This document shows, in pieces, positions 16,429-23,760 of a stretch of DNA of 64,000 bases. Positions within the stretch are counted from its first letter, which is position 1. Each line of letters starts with the position of its first letter. The notes beneath the pieces were generated by a model. That model searched no databases. It saw only the letters and a program-made list of their open reading frames with translations, and was not told the DNA's origin. Source of the stretch: JACQAP01 sp035548375 (GTDB lineage: Bacteria; Pseudomonadota; Gammaproteobacteria; Burkholderiales; JACQAP01); contig DASZTG010000074.1 of NCBI GenBank assembly GCA_035548375.1, positions 7,546 through 71,545 on the forward strand, read 5' to 3'. The position numbers and the translations under genes were made by a program.

Positions 16429-19331
16429 AAAGCAGCAGCCTTTTCCGCAAATACGCGATGCCGTTGATCCTGCTATCCAGCGGCGCCGTCGTGGTCAGCG
16501 GCATGGACCAGATGTATTTCTCCTACGAGGACAGCAAGTCCGCATTGGGGCGTGTCCAGCATGAAAGGGCGGTGGCGGCTTCCATCCGCATCGAGCAATT
16601 CGTCCGCGACGTCGAGCACCAGCTGGCGTGGATCGCGCAGGCGCCGTGGGGCACGCACGGCGTCCCGCTCGATCGGCGCCGCCTGGATTCGCTCAGGTTG
16701 CTGCGAAACGTCCCCGCCATCACGGAGGTCAGCCACATCGACCCGGAGGGCCGGGAGCAATTGAAGGTGTCGCGCCTGGCCATGGACGTCATCGGCGGCG
16801 GCGGCGATTACTCGCGCGACCCGAAGTTCTCCGATGCCAGGCGCAGCGGCACCTACTTCAGCCCGGTCTACTTCCGCAAGGATTCGGAGCCCTACATGAC
16901 GATCGCGCTTGCCGGCAGCGGCGAGAACGCCGGCGTGGTCGCGGCGGAAGCGAACCTCAAATTCATCTGGAACGTGGTGGCCGACATGAAGGTCGGCGAG
17001 GGCGGACATGCTTACGTGCTGGACGCCAGTGGCCGGCTGATCGCCCATCCCGACATCAGCCTGGTCCTGCGGAACACGGACATGTCCGGCCTGTCGATCG
17101 TGCGCGCGGCAATTGCGCGCGGCCGCATGGGTCTCGCGTCGGACGAAGCGCTCACCGGCGAGGATGCGCAGGGTCGCGAAGTACTGTCGACCTCCGCGCC
17201 GATCGCTCCGTTGGGCTGGACGGTATTCGTGGACCTGCCTTTGAAGGAAGCTTTCGCCCCGCTGTACGCATCCTTGCTCAGGACGGGCATCCTGCTGCTT
17301 GCCGGCCTGGCGGTTTCCGTCATTGCCAGCCTTGTGCTCGTTCGCCGCATGGTCGAACCCATCCGCACGTTGCAAGCGGGCGCGGCAAAAATCGGCGCGG
17401 GCGCACTGGGTGAGCGCATCGAGGTGAAAACGGGCGACGAACTGCAGGCGCTGGGCGAAGAGTTCAACCATATGGCTGGCCAGTTGCAGGAGTCCTACGC
17501 CGGCCTGGAGCGAAAAGTCGACGAGCGTACGCGTGACTTGACCGAAGCGCTCGAGAGACAGACGGCTACAGCGGAAATTCTGCAAGTCATCAGCAGTTCA
17601 GTAGCCAATGCGCAACCCGTTTTCGAGAAGATCACGCAAAGCTGCCAGCGCCTGTTCAAGGGTTCGCAAATCGGTATCAGTCTGGTGCGTTCCGATGGCA
17701 TGATCGAGCTGGTTGCCTATATGGGGCCCGACGAGACCAAGCTGCGCCAGATGTACCCTTTCCCCGTCGGGGAAGACTCTGGCACCGGCTTGGCAATGCG
17801 GGAAAGGCGACCCTTGCATTATCCGGATGCATTGCACGGAGAAGGGGTTCCGCCCTACGTGAGGCGCGGTGCGGAATATATTGGAGGAAGGTCGACCATA
17901 TTCGCGCCCCTGGTCTGGGAGGACAAGGGTGTTGGCGCCATCTTTGTAGCAAGGAAAGAGGTCGAATCATTCTCCGATCATGAAATCGCGCTATTGAAGA
18001 CCTTTTCCGACCAGGCCGTGATCGCGATCGAAAACACGCGCCTCTTCCAGGAATTGCAATCGCGCACGCAACAGCTCGGCAAATCAGTCGAGCAATTCCG
18101 CGCGCTTGCGGAAGTCAGCCGGATTGTCAACTCGACCCTCGATCTGCAGCAGGTTCTCTCGACGATCGTGACCCGCGCGGTGCAGTTGTCGGCAACGACC
18201 GGCGGGGCGGTCTACGAGTACGACGAGGCGGCCGAGCAATTGCAGTTGCGCGCGACGTACGGACTCGAGTCGGAAATCGTCGAGACGATGCTGGCGAAAA
18301 CCCTGCCGCTGGGCGAGGGTGCGACGGGCAGGGCAGTGAAGGCGCGAGCGCCGGTCGAGATCGCGGACATGCGCGAAACCCGGTTCGGCGAGGCGTTGCA
18401 GAATGTCATCGACCGGGCGGGTATCCGGTCCCTGCTTGCGATCCCGTTGCTCAGGGAAGGCCGCGTCCTCGGCGCGCTCTCTGTTTCCCGCAGGGTCGAA
18501 GGAGCATTCCCGGCGGAAGTGACCGACCTGCTGCAGATCTTCGCATCGCAGTCCGCGGTGGCCATCCAGAACGCGCGCCTGTTCCGCGAAATCGAGCGGA
18601 AGAGCAGCGAACTCGAAGTGGCGAGCCGCCATAAATCGCAATTCCTGGCGAACATGAGCCACGAATTGCGCACGCCGTTGAATGCGATCCTCGGCTACAC
18701 CGAGCTGATCGTCGACGGGATCTACGGCGAAGTCCCGCAGAAAATCCTCGACATCCAGGAACGGGTGCAAAGAAGCGGCAGGCACCTGCTTGGCCTCATC
18801 AACGACGTGCTGGATCTTTCGAAAATCGAGGCCGGACAGCTCGCGCTGGCGCTATCCGACTATTCGTTCAACGACGTGGTGCAGACCGTCATCACATCGG
18901 TGGAATCCCTCGCTGCGGAAAAAGGCCTGCACCTGTCCGCGGAGGTGCCCCCAGGCCTGCCCGTCGGGCGCGGCGACGAGCGCCGCATCACGCAGGTCCT
19001 GCTGAACCTGGTCGGGAACGCAATCAAATTCACCGACAGAGGAAGCGTGACCGTCCGCGTGACGGCGGCAAACGGCAGTTTCACGATTTCGGTCGACGAT
19101 ACCGGGCCCGGCATCCCCGTCCTGGAGCGCGACACGATCTTCGAGGAGTTTCGTCAGCTCGACAGTTCGTCGACGCGCGCGAAGGGCGGCACCGGCCTTG
19201 GGCTTGCCATCGCCAGGCGCATCGTCAATCTGCATCGGGGGCGCATCTGGGTGGATTCCAATGCAGGGCAAGGTTCCACGTTCTCCTTCAGTATCCCCGT
19301 CAAGGCAGCGATCCATGGAGTCGGCGCATGA
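16425..19331 (+). CDS. dCache-HAMP-GAF-GAF sensor histidine kinase
   Basis: 968 residues starting with a GTG that overlaps the preceding stop. A transmembrane helix near residues 10-30, a periplasmic dCache-like domain (about 35-280, with the GHAYVLDASGRLIAHPD motif typical of Cache domains), and a second membrane helix (about 283-305) are followed by HAMP (about 300-355), a coiled coil, GAF1 (about 382-542), GAF2 (about 560-725), HisKA with phosphorylated H746 in MSHELRTPLNAILGYTEL, and HATPase_c (about 840-962; NLVGNAIKFT, DTGPGIP, GGTGLGLAIARR). There is no receiver domain on the protein; the receivers are the next two genes. It likely reads the binding protein encoded upstream and autophosphorylates. 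Confidence 0.93.
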   Translation: MKSSSLFRKYAMPLILLSSGAVVVSGMDQMYFSYEDSKSALGRVQHERAVAASIRIEQFVRDVEHQLAWIAQAPWGTHGVPLDRRRLDSLRLLRNVPAITEVSHIDPEGREQLKVSRLAMDVIGGGGDYSRDPKFSDARRSGTYFSPVYFRKDSEPYMTIALAGSGENAGVVAAEANLKFIWNVVADMKVGEGGHAYVLDASGRLIAHPDISLVLRNTDMSGLSIVRAAIARGRMGLASDEALTGEDAQGREVLSTSAPIAPLGWTVFVDLPLKEAFAPLYASLLRTGILLLAGLAVSVIASLVLVRRMVEPIRTLQAGAAKIGAGALGERIEVKTGDELQALGEEFNHMAGQLQESYAGLERKVDERTRDLTEALERQTATAEILQVISSSVANAQPVFEKITQSCQRLFKGSQIGISLVRSDGMIELVAYMGPDETKLRQMYPFPVGEDSGTGLAMRERRPLHYPDALHGEGVPPYVRRGAEYIGGRSTIFAPLVWEDKGVGAIFVARKEVESFSDHEIALLKTFSDQAVIAIENTRLFQELQSRTQQLGKSVEQFRALAEVSRIVNSTLDLQQVLSTIVTRAVQLSATTGGAVYEYDEAAEQLQLRATYGLESEIVETMLAKTLPLGEGATGRAVKARAPVEIADMRETRFGEALQNVIDRAGIRSLLAIPLLREGRVLGALSVSRRVEGAFPAEVTDLLQIFASQSAVAIQNARLFREIERKSSELEVASRHKSQFLANMSHELRTPLNAILGYTELIVDGIYGEVPQKILDIQERVQRSGRHLLGLINDVLDLSKIEAGQLALALSDYSFNDVVQTVITSVESLAAEKGLHLSAEVPPGLPVGRGDERRITQVLLNLVGNAIKFTDRGSVTVRVTAANGSFTISVDDTGPGIPVLERDTIFEEFRQLDSSSTRAKGGTGLGLAIARRIVNLHRGRIWVDSNAGQGSTFSFSIPVKAAIHGVGA

Positions 19332-19696
19332 GCAAACGCATTCTTGTCATTGAGGACCAGGAGGACAACCGCCGGATCGTGCGCGACCTGCTGACGGCCA
19401 GCGGCTTTGAATTGTCGGAAGCAACCACCGGGGAAGACGGCGTGGCGTTCGCGACTCGCGACAGGCCCGACCTGATCCTCATGGACATCCAGCTTCCGGG
19501 CATCGACGGGTACGAGGCAACGCGGCGAATCAAGGCCGATCCCGAACTCAAGTCCATTCCGATCATCGTCGTCACGTCGTACGCGCTGAGCGGTGATGAC
19601 CAGAAGGCGTTCGCGGCGGGCTGCGACGGCTATGTGACGAAGCCCTACAGTCCGCGCCTGCTGCTCGCGAAAATCCGCGAATACCTGCCGGCCTAG
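19328..19696 (+). CDS. Single-domain response regulator (DivK/CheY-like)
   Basis: 122 residues, one receiver domain: the acidic pair in LVIEDQEDN, phosphoacceptor D53 in LILMDIQLPGIDGYEA, the switch residue in IIVVTSYALSGD, and K in YVTKPYSPR. The sequence is close to DivK-type regulators that often sit after hybrid or GAF kinases. The ATGA overlap with the kinase makes it the direct partner by context. With no output domain it probably acts as a relay or by protein contact. The next gene begins 8 bases later. Confidence 0.92.
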   Translation: MSKRILVIEDQEDNRRIVRDLLTASGFELSEATTGEDGVAFATRDRPDLILMDIQLPGIDGYEATRRIKADPELKSIPIIVVTSYALSGDDQKAFAAGCDGYVTKPYSPRLLLAKIREYLPA

Positions 19697-19704
19697 TTTC
19701 GGAT

Positions 19705-20799
19705 ATGCACATGCCGCCGCGCATCCTCGTCGTCGACGACAATCCGGTCAACGTGGACATCCTGCGCACGCGGCTTTCCGCGCAGGGCTACGAGGTCGTC
19801 ACCGCGGCGGATGGCGAGCAGGCCCTGGAGGCCGTTGCGAAGCACCTGCCGGACCTGATCCTGCTCGACGTGATGATGCCGAAGCTCGATGGCGTCGAAG
19901 TGTGTCGCCGGTTGCGCGCCGACACGAGCCTGCCGTTCATCCCGATCGTACTGGTCACGGCAAAATCCGATTCGAAGGATGTGGTCGCCGCACTCGAAGC
20001 CGGCGGCGACGAGTACCTGACCAAGCCGCTGGACCAGGCGGCGCTCGGTGCGCGCGTCAAGTCGATGCTGCGCATCAAGGCATTGCAGGACACCGTGAGG
20101 GATTGGAACCGCACGCTGGAGACCCGGGTGGCACAGCAGGTGGGCCAGCTCGAAAAGCTTGGCCGCCTCAAGCGCTTCTTCTCGCCGCAGCTCGCGGAAC
20201 TGATCCTGGAGGGCGGCACGGAAGACCCCCTTAAGAGCCACCGGCGCGAGGTCGTCGTGGTGTTCCTGGACCTGCGCGGCTTCACTGCGTTCGCGGAGAC
20301 GGCCGAGCCGGAAGAAATCATGGGCGTGCTGCGCGAATACCATGCGGAAATGGGCCAGATCATCCTGTCGTATGAAGGGACGCTGGAACGCTTCACGGGC
20401 GACGGCATGATGGTGTTCTTCAACGATCCGGTGCCGATATCCGATCCCGCGGCGAGAGCTGTACGCATGAGCCTCGCCATGCACGAGCGCCTGCTGCCGA
20501 TCACCGCGAAGTGGCGCAAGCGCGGCCACGACCTGGGCCTGGGGATCGGCATCGCGCAGGGATTCGCCACCATCGGCGCGATTGGCTTCGAAGGGCGCTG
20601 GGACTACGGCGCGATCGGCACGGTGACCAACCTCGCCGCGCGCCTGTGCGGCGAGGCGGCGCCGGGGCAGACGCTGGTATCAACGCGCGTGCTGGCTTCG
20701 ATCGAAAACCTGGCAACGGCAGAATCGCTGGGCGAGCTGCAGTTGAAAGGGTTCCTGAAGCCCGTGCCTGCGCATAACATCATCGGATTGAAGGGTTAG
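19705..20799 (+). CDS. Response regulator with class III adenylate/guanylate cyclase output
   Basis: 364 residues. A receiver domain (about 5-120; D55 in LILLDVMMPKLDG, K in YLTKPLDQAA) is joined through a short helix (about 125-165) to a class III cyclase domain (about 180-345). The two metal-binding aspartates are D189 (VVVFLDLRGFTAF) and D233 (FTGDGMMVFF), and IGTVTNLAARLCG supplies the usual Asn/Arg transition-state residues. Phosphorylation by the upstream kinase should therefore control cAMP or cGMP synthesis in the cytoplasm. Whether ATP or GTP is the substrate cannot be told safely. A Crp-type regulator lies 0.8 kb downstream on the same strand. Confidence 0.93.
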   Translation: MHMPPRILVVDDNPVNVDILRTRLSAQGYEVVTAADGEQALEAVAKHLPDLILLDVMMPKLDGVEVCRRLRADTSLPFIPIVLVTAKSDSKDVVAALEAGGDEYLTKPLDQAALGARVKSMLRIKALQDTVRDWNRTLETRVAQQVGQLEKLGRLKRFFSPQLAELILEGGTEDPLKSHRREVVVVFLDLRGFTAFAETAEPEEIMGVLREYHAEMGQIILSYEGTLERFTGDGMMVFFNDPVPISDPAARAVRMSLAMHERLLPITAKWRKRGHDLGLGIGIAQGFATIGAIGFEGRWDYGAIGTVTNLAARLCGEAAPGQTLVSTRVLASIENLATAESLGELQLKGFLKPVPAHNIIGLKG

Positions 20800-20931
20800 C
20801 TGCACGCGACAAGGAACGGTGACTTTCGCGCCTTGCGATCCCGCACATTGCGTCCTGCCTCCTCTCATCGCGCCCGATCCACGCAACCGGCGATGGCAAC
20901 GCTTCGAATCTGGATTGGGTTCTGGATCGGC

Positions 20932-21120
20932 TTAAAGGCTGAGTCGACGACGCAATCGGCGACCATCCGGAACCGACCGCAGGCACTGGTTCGGTGTCTC
21001 GGCGCCAGCTTCCCATCCGCCGACAATCCAGGCAGCGACCACTGCCTGCAACGCGATGATCACCGGCACGGCGACCTTCGATTTCACGACGGGACCTTTC
21101 CCATCGATCACGTTGGTCAT
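20932..21120 (-). CDS. Putative small single-helix membrane or secreted protein
   Basis: 62 residues from an ATG at 21118-21120 that overlaps the stop of the preceding minus-strand gene as ATGA, the main reason to believe it. The N-terminus MTNVIDGKGPVVKSK is followed by one hydrophobic segment, VAVPVIIALQAVVAAWIVGG, which could be an anchor, and then by a short tail with one Cys and an Arg-rich end. No family was recognised. It could be chance, since the codon pattern is less regular at the 3' end. Confidence 0.42.
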   Translation of the reverse strand: MTNVIDGKGPVVKSKVAVPVIIALQAVVAAWIVGGWEAGAETPNQCLRSVPDGRRLRRRLSL

Positions 21121-21425
21121 GCGCCATCCGAGCCATCGAACCTGCCCTGGAGCCCGGTGCGGCCGGAACCGCCGCACACGCCGGACAAGGTGCAGGCGAG
21201 CTCTTCCTGCGTGACGTTGGAGGCGTGGATGACACGATCGCTCCTGCGGCCGGATTCGCAGGATTTCGAGCCCTGCGCGCCTTTGTCCGACGTTGCGCAG
21301 TGGATCATAGGCAGCATGATCTGCACGGGATTCGGCTGCGGCAATGCGACGTGCTGGGCGAATACGGTTCCTGCGTGGACTGCGGCCAATGCTGCATATG
21401 CGGCAAATGCTGCGAGCTTTTTCAT
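21117..21425 (-). CDS. Small secreted protein, unknown function
   Basis: 102 residues from the ATG at 21423-21425, preceded by GAAGGAGGCAGTC, a near-ideal ribosome binding site. The signal peptide MKKLAAFAAYAALAAVHAG runs to about residue 23 (VFAQ). The mature part, HVALPQPNPVQIMLPMIHC and on, has four cysteines (HCATSDKG, SKSCESG, LACTLSGVC) and a polar glycine-rich C-terminus. No family was recognised. It is divergent from the Crp-type regulator, and the palindrome at 21521-21535 lies 96 bases upstream of its start. Confidence 0.65.
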   Translation of the reverse strand: MKKLAAFAAYAALAAVHAGTVFAQHVALPQPNPVQIMLPMIHCATSDKGAQGSKSCESGRRSDRVIHASNVTQEELACTLSGVCGGSGRTGLQGRFDGSDGA

Positions 21426-21520
21426 GACTGCCTCCTTCGGGTTACGGGGGATCGTTTGCAACACGACCACAGGTTATGCGCACGCGGCCCGGATGCCCCG
21501 TACGGATGACGCGGCAATCC

Positions 21521-21535
21521 TGTGAATTTTTCACG
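21521..21535. promoter_or_regulatory. GTGA-N5-TCAC palindrome upstream of the Crp-type gene
   Basis: TGTGAATTTTTCACG, with GTGA at 21522-21525 and TCAC at 21531-21534. It lies 77 bases before the Crp-type regulator and 96 bases before the divergent secreted-protein gene, so it could serve both promoters and allow autoregulation. The T-run could in principle resemble a terminator, but there is no GC-rich stem. Confidence 0.45.
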
Positions 21536-21611
21536 TTGCCGGGCCGGACCTTGCCGCCTCGGCCTTCGAAGGCGCAGACTCACGCCGGACGCAAACCCGG
21601 GATCGACGAAC

Positions 21612-22262
21612 ATGGCCGAGACATCCGAGGACGCAATTCCCTTCTGGACGCTGCCGCCGCAACACCTGAAGGCCCTTGGCGAGCAGGGGACCGTGCGCAG
21701 CTATCCGAAAAACGCCGTCATCATCAACGAGGGCGAGCGCAGCGATTCGCTATACATCGTGCTGTCCGGCAAGGTGAAGGTCTACCTGGCGGACGAGACG
21801 GGCAAGGAATTGCTGCTGAGCACGCAGGGCCCGGGCGAATATTTCGGCGAGATGATCCTGGACGAGGGACCGCGCTCGGCTTCCGTCATGACCCTCGAGC
21901 CGAGCCGATTCGCCGTGGTGAGCGTCGCCCAGTTCAGGCAGTTCCTTTCGCAGAATCCCGATATCGGCCTGGAACTCATCAAAAGCCTGATCTACCGCAT
22001 GCGCGCGCTGACCAAGACCGTCGGGAACCTCGGGCTGCTGGATGTCTATGGGCGGGTCGCGCGGCTGCTGATCGACATGGCCGTGGAGGAAAATGGCAAG
22101 CAGGTCATCAAGGAGCACCTGACCCAGCAGGACATGGCAAGCCGGGTGGGCTGCTCGCGCGAAATGATCAGCCGCATCCTCAAGGATCTGCGCGTGGGCG
22201 GCTACATCAAGATGGAAGGCGAGCGCATGATCATCGCCAAGAAGCCACCGGCGGCGTGGTAG
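21612..22262 (+). CDS. Crp/Fnr-family transcriptional regulator of the Crp (cNMP-binding) type
   Basis: 216 residues from the ATG at 21612. The N-terminal cNMP-binding domain (about 10-125) has the phosphate cassette FGEMILDEGPRSASV with E80 and R88, the residues that hold the cyclic phosphate and ribose in CRP. The C-terminal winged helix-turn-helix (about 145-215) has the recognition helix GCSREMISRILKDL, keeping the R183-E184-x3-R188 pattern that reads GTGA in E. coli CRP. No N-terminal cysteines are present, so it is not an oxygen-sensing Fnr. It should activate or repress genes in response to cAMP or cGMP, probably supplied by the cyclases at 19705-20799 and 23761-27060. Confidence 0.92.
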   Translation: MAETSEDAIPFWTLPPQHLKALGEQGTVRSYPKNAVIINEGERSDSLYIVLSGKVKVYLADETGKELLLSTQGPGEYFGEMILDEGPRSASVMTLEPSRFAVVSVAQFRQFLSQNPDIGLELIKSLIYRMRALTKTVGNLGLLDVYGRVARLLIDMAVEENGKQVIKEHLTQQDMASRVGCSREMISRILKDLRVGGYIKMEGERMIIAKKPPAAW

Positions 22263-22372
22263 TGGGGAAGAACGAATGCGTGAATGAGTGGAAGGGTGAA
22301 TGCGTGAAGCGGATAGGGCAGCTTCTTTATCGTCAGGCTGTTACCCTTTGCCCCTCACTTGTCACCACCCTT

Positions 22373-22386
22373 CGTGAATATTCACG
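22373..22386. promoter_or_regulatory. Perfect palindromic GTGAA-N2-TTCAC site
   Basis: CGTGAATATTCACG is a complete 14-base palindrome with the same arms as the site at 15254-15267. It lies 94 bases before the start of the repeat-containing secreted protein and 110 bases after the Crp-type gene. It is a candidate operator. The preceding stretch 22270-22310 holds two copies of GAATGCGTGAA without obvious meaning. Confidence 0.5.
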
Positions 22387-22441
22387 CACTGCCGCGGTAT
22401 TCCTCACGGGATTGCCGTTCTCCGCCTCGCTAATCTGGCTT

Positions 22442-22459
22442 CGTGAGCATGTGCTCACG
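22442..22459. promoter_or_regulatory. Perfect 8-base inverted repeat CGTGAGCA-N2-TGCTCACG
   Basis: Arms CGTGAGCA (22442-22449) and TGCTCACG (22452-22459) are exact complements. The element ends 20 bases before the ATG of the repeat protein, overlapping where the 5' untranslated region should be. It may be a second operator with GTGA halves at wider spacing, or an mRNA hairpin next to the ribosome binding site GCGAGGAG. Confidence 0.45.
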
Positions 22460-22479
22460 CAAACTTGCGAGGAGTCGAC

Positions 22480-22881
22480 ATGAAAACCCAATCGAAAACC
22501 CTGGTTGCAGCCGTCGTTGCCGCATTGTTCGCCGCCACCTTCAATGTCCAGGCCGACACCGTGAAATCCGGCGGATCGGCCGATCGCCCGGCCCGAGCGC
22601 TCGACGACAACGTGCGGTCCCAGGGGGCCAGCGGCAAGCCGGGCCGCACGCTGGACGCCGACAGCGTCCAATCCATAGGCGCGGGGAACCGGCCCGCGCG
22701 CTCGCTCGACGAGGTGAAGTCCGGCGGCAATGCCCAGCGGCCGGCGCGTGCCGTGGACGAAGGCGTGGTCAAAACCAGCAAGACCAAAAAGCCGCACAGC
22801 CGCGCGCTGGATGCCGGCACGGTGAAGTCGCAAGGTTCTTCCGACAAGGCGAGCCGCGTGGTCGACCAGCCGGGCAAGTGA
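22480..22881 (+). CDS. Secreted protein built of six degenerate 17-18-residue repeats
   Basis: 133 residues from the ATG at 22480 with GCGAGGAG upstream. The signal peptide MKTQSKTLVAAVVAALFAAT ends at VQA, residue 25. The mature part consists of six tandem units of the form V-[KRQ]-S-x-G-x4-[RK]-P-x-R-x-[LV]-D, e.g. VKSGGSADRPARALDD, VRSQGASGKPGRTLDA, VQSIGAGNRPARSLDE, VKSGGNAQRPARAVDE; units 5 and 6 are more worn. It is very basic and without cysteine. No family was recognised. The composition suggests a disordered periplasmic protein. Two palindromes in its upstream region suggest control by the neighbouring Crp-type regulator. Confidence 0.75.
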   Translation: MKTQSKTLVAAVVAALFAATFNVQADTVKSGGSADRPARALDDNVRSQGASGKPGRTLDADSVQSIGAGNRPARSLDEVKSGGNAQRPARAVDEGVVKTSKTKKPHSRALDAGTVKSQGSSDKASRVVDQPGK

Positions 22882-23046
22882 GTTGACCGTCTTGCGGGCC
22901 GACCTTGCGGCCGGCCCCTGACGCTCACGATGCGCTTGACCCAATCCGCCGCGGCCCGGCATGCGTATTGGGGTGTGTCCATGAAGGAGTGGTTTGCCGT
23001 GCCGGCAGTGCGCGATCCGTTAACCCATGCTAAGGAGGAGGCGAAA

Positions 23047-23715
23047 ATGTCAGACGACAAGCTATCCAGGCAGCGCCGCAGTTTTCTCGAAGGCGTCATC
23101 GCGACTGCGGCGGCAGCGGGCGTTGCCGCCGTGGCGCCGGGCATCGAGGCGGCCGCGGCTGCCGAAACGCCCGGGGAGTTTTCCAAATGGCTCGCCGGCA
23201 TCAAGGGCAAGCACCGCCAGGTCTACGACATGCCGGAAGTCAATGGCGGCATGGGCCTGGCGTGGTCCTGGGTGCTGAAGCTCACGGGTGCCCAGGCCTA
23301 TGGCGTCAGCGAGGACGACATCGGCGTGGTGGTGGTGCTGAGGCATAACGCCATTCCGCTCGCCTTCCAGGATGCCATGTGGGAAAAGTACCCGCTCGGC
23401 GAATACTTCAGGATCGAGGAGCGTGGCTCGAATGCGCCGGCGACGCGCAATCCCTACAGCAACCTCAAGCCCGGCGAATGGGTGCCGGACGCCGCGATCG
23501 ACAAGCTCGTCGCGAAAGGCGTCAAGGTTGCCGTGTGCAATTTCGCGGTCACGCATTACAGCGGGGAAATCGCGAAAAAAACCGGAGCGACTGCGCAACA
23601 AGTGAAGGACGACTGGCTGGCCAACGTGATTCCCGGCGTGGCGATCGTGCCATCCGGCGTCGTTGCGCTCAATGGCGCGCAGGCGAAGGGGTGCGCGTAC
23701 GTGGCGGCGGGTTGA
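23047..23715 (+). CDS. Tat-exported DsrE-like protein
   Basis: 222 residues from the ATG at 23047, chosen because TAAGGAGG lies nine bases upstream; the open frame extends earlier without signal-like sequence. The N-terminus has a twin-arginine motif, RQRRSFLEGVIA, followed by alanine-rich hydrophobic sequence and cleavage near AAAAAETP. The mature part has the alpha/beta pattern of the DsrE/DsrF-like fold: YGVSEDDIGVVVVLRHNAIP, a helix, KGVKVAVCNFAV with one Cys, then DDWLANVIPGVAIVPSGVVAL. Such proteins take part in sulfur relay or are of unknown role; the periplasmic form is not characterised here. It converges with the large cyclase gene. Confidence 0.72.
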   Translation: MSDDKLSRQRRSFLEGVIATAAAAGVAAVAPGIEAAAAAETPGEFSKWLAGIKGKHRQVYDMPEVNGGMGLAWSWVLKLTGAQAYGVSEDDIGVVVVLRHNAIPLAFQDAMWEKYPLGEYFRIEERGSNAPATRNPYSNLKPGEWVPDAAIDKLVAKGVKVAVCNFAVTHYSGEIAKKTGATAQQVKDDWLANVIPGVAIVPSGVVALNGAQAKGCAYVAAG

Positions 23716-23760
23716 CCGCGCAGCAGGTGAAGCGACCCCCGAATCGGCGCGGCGCCGACC

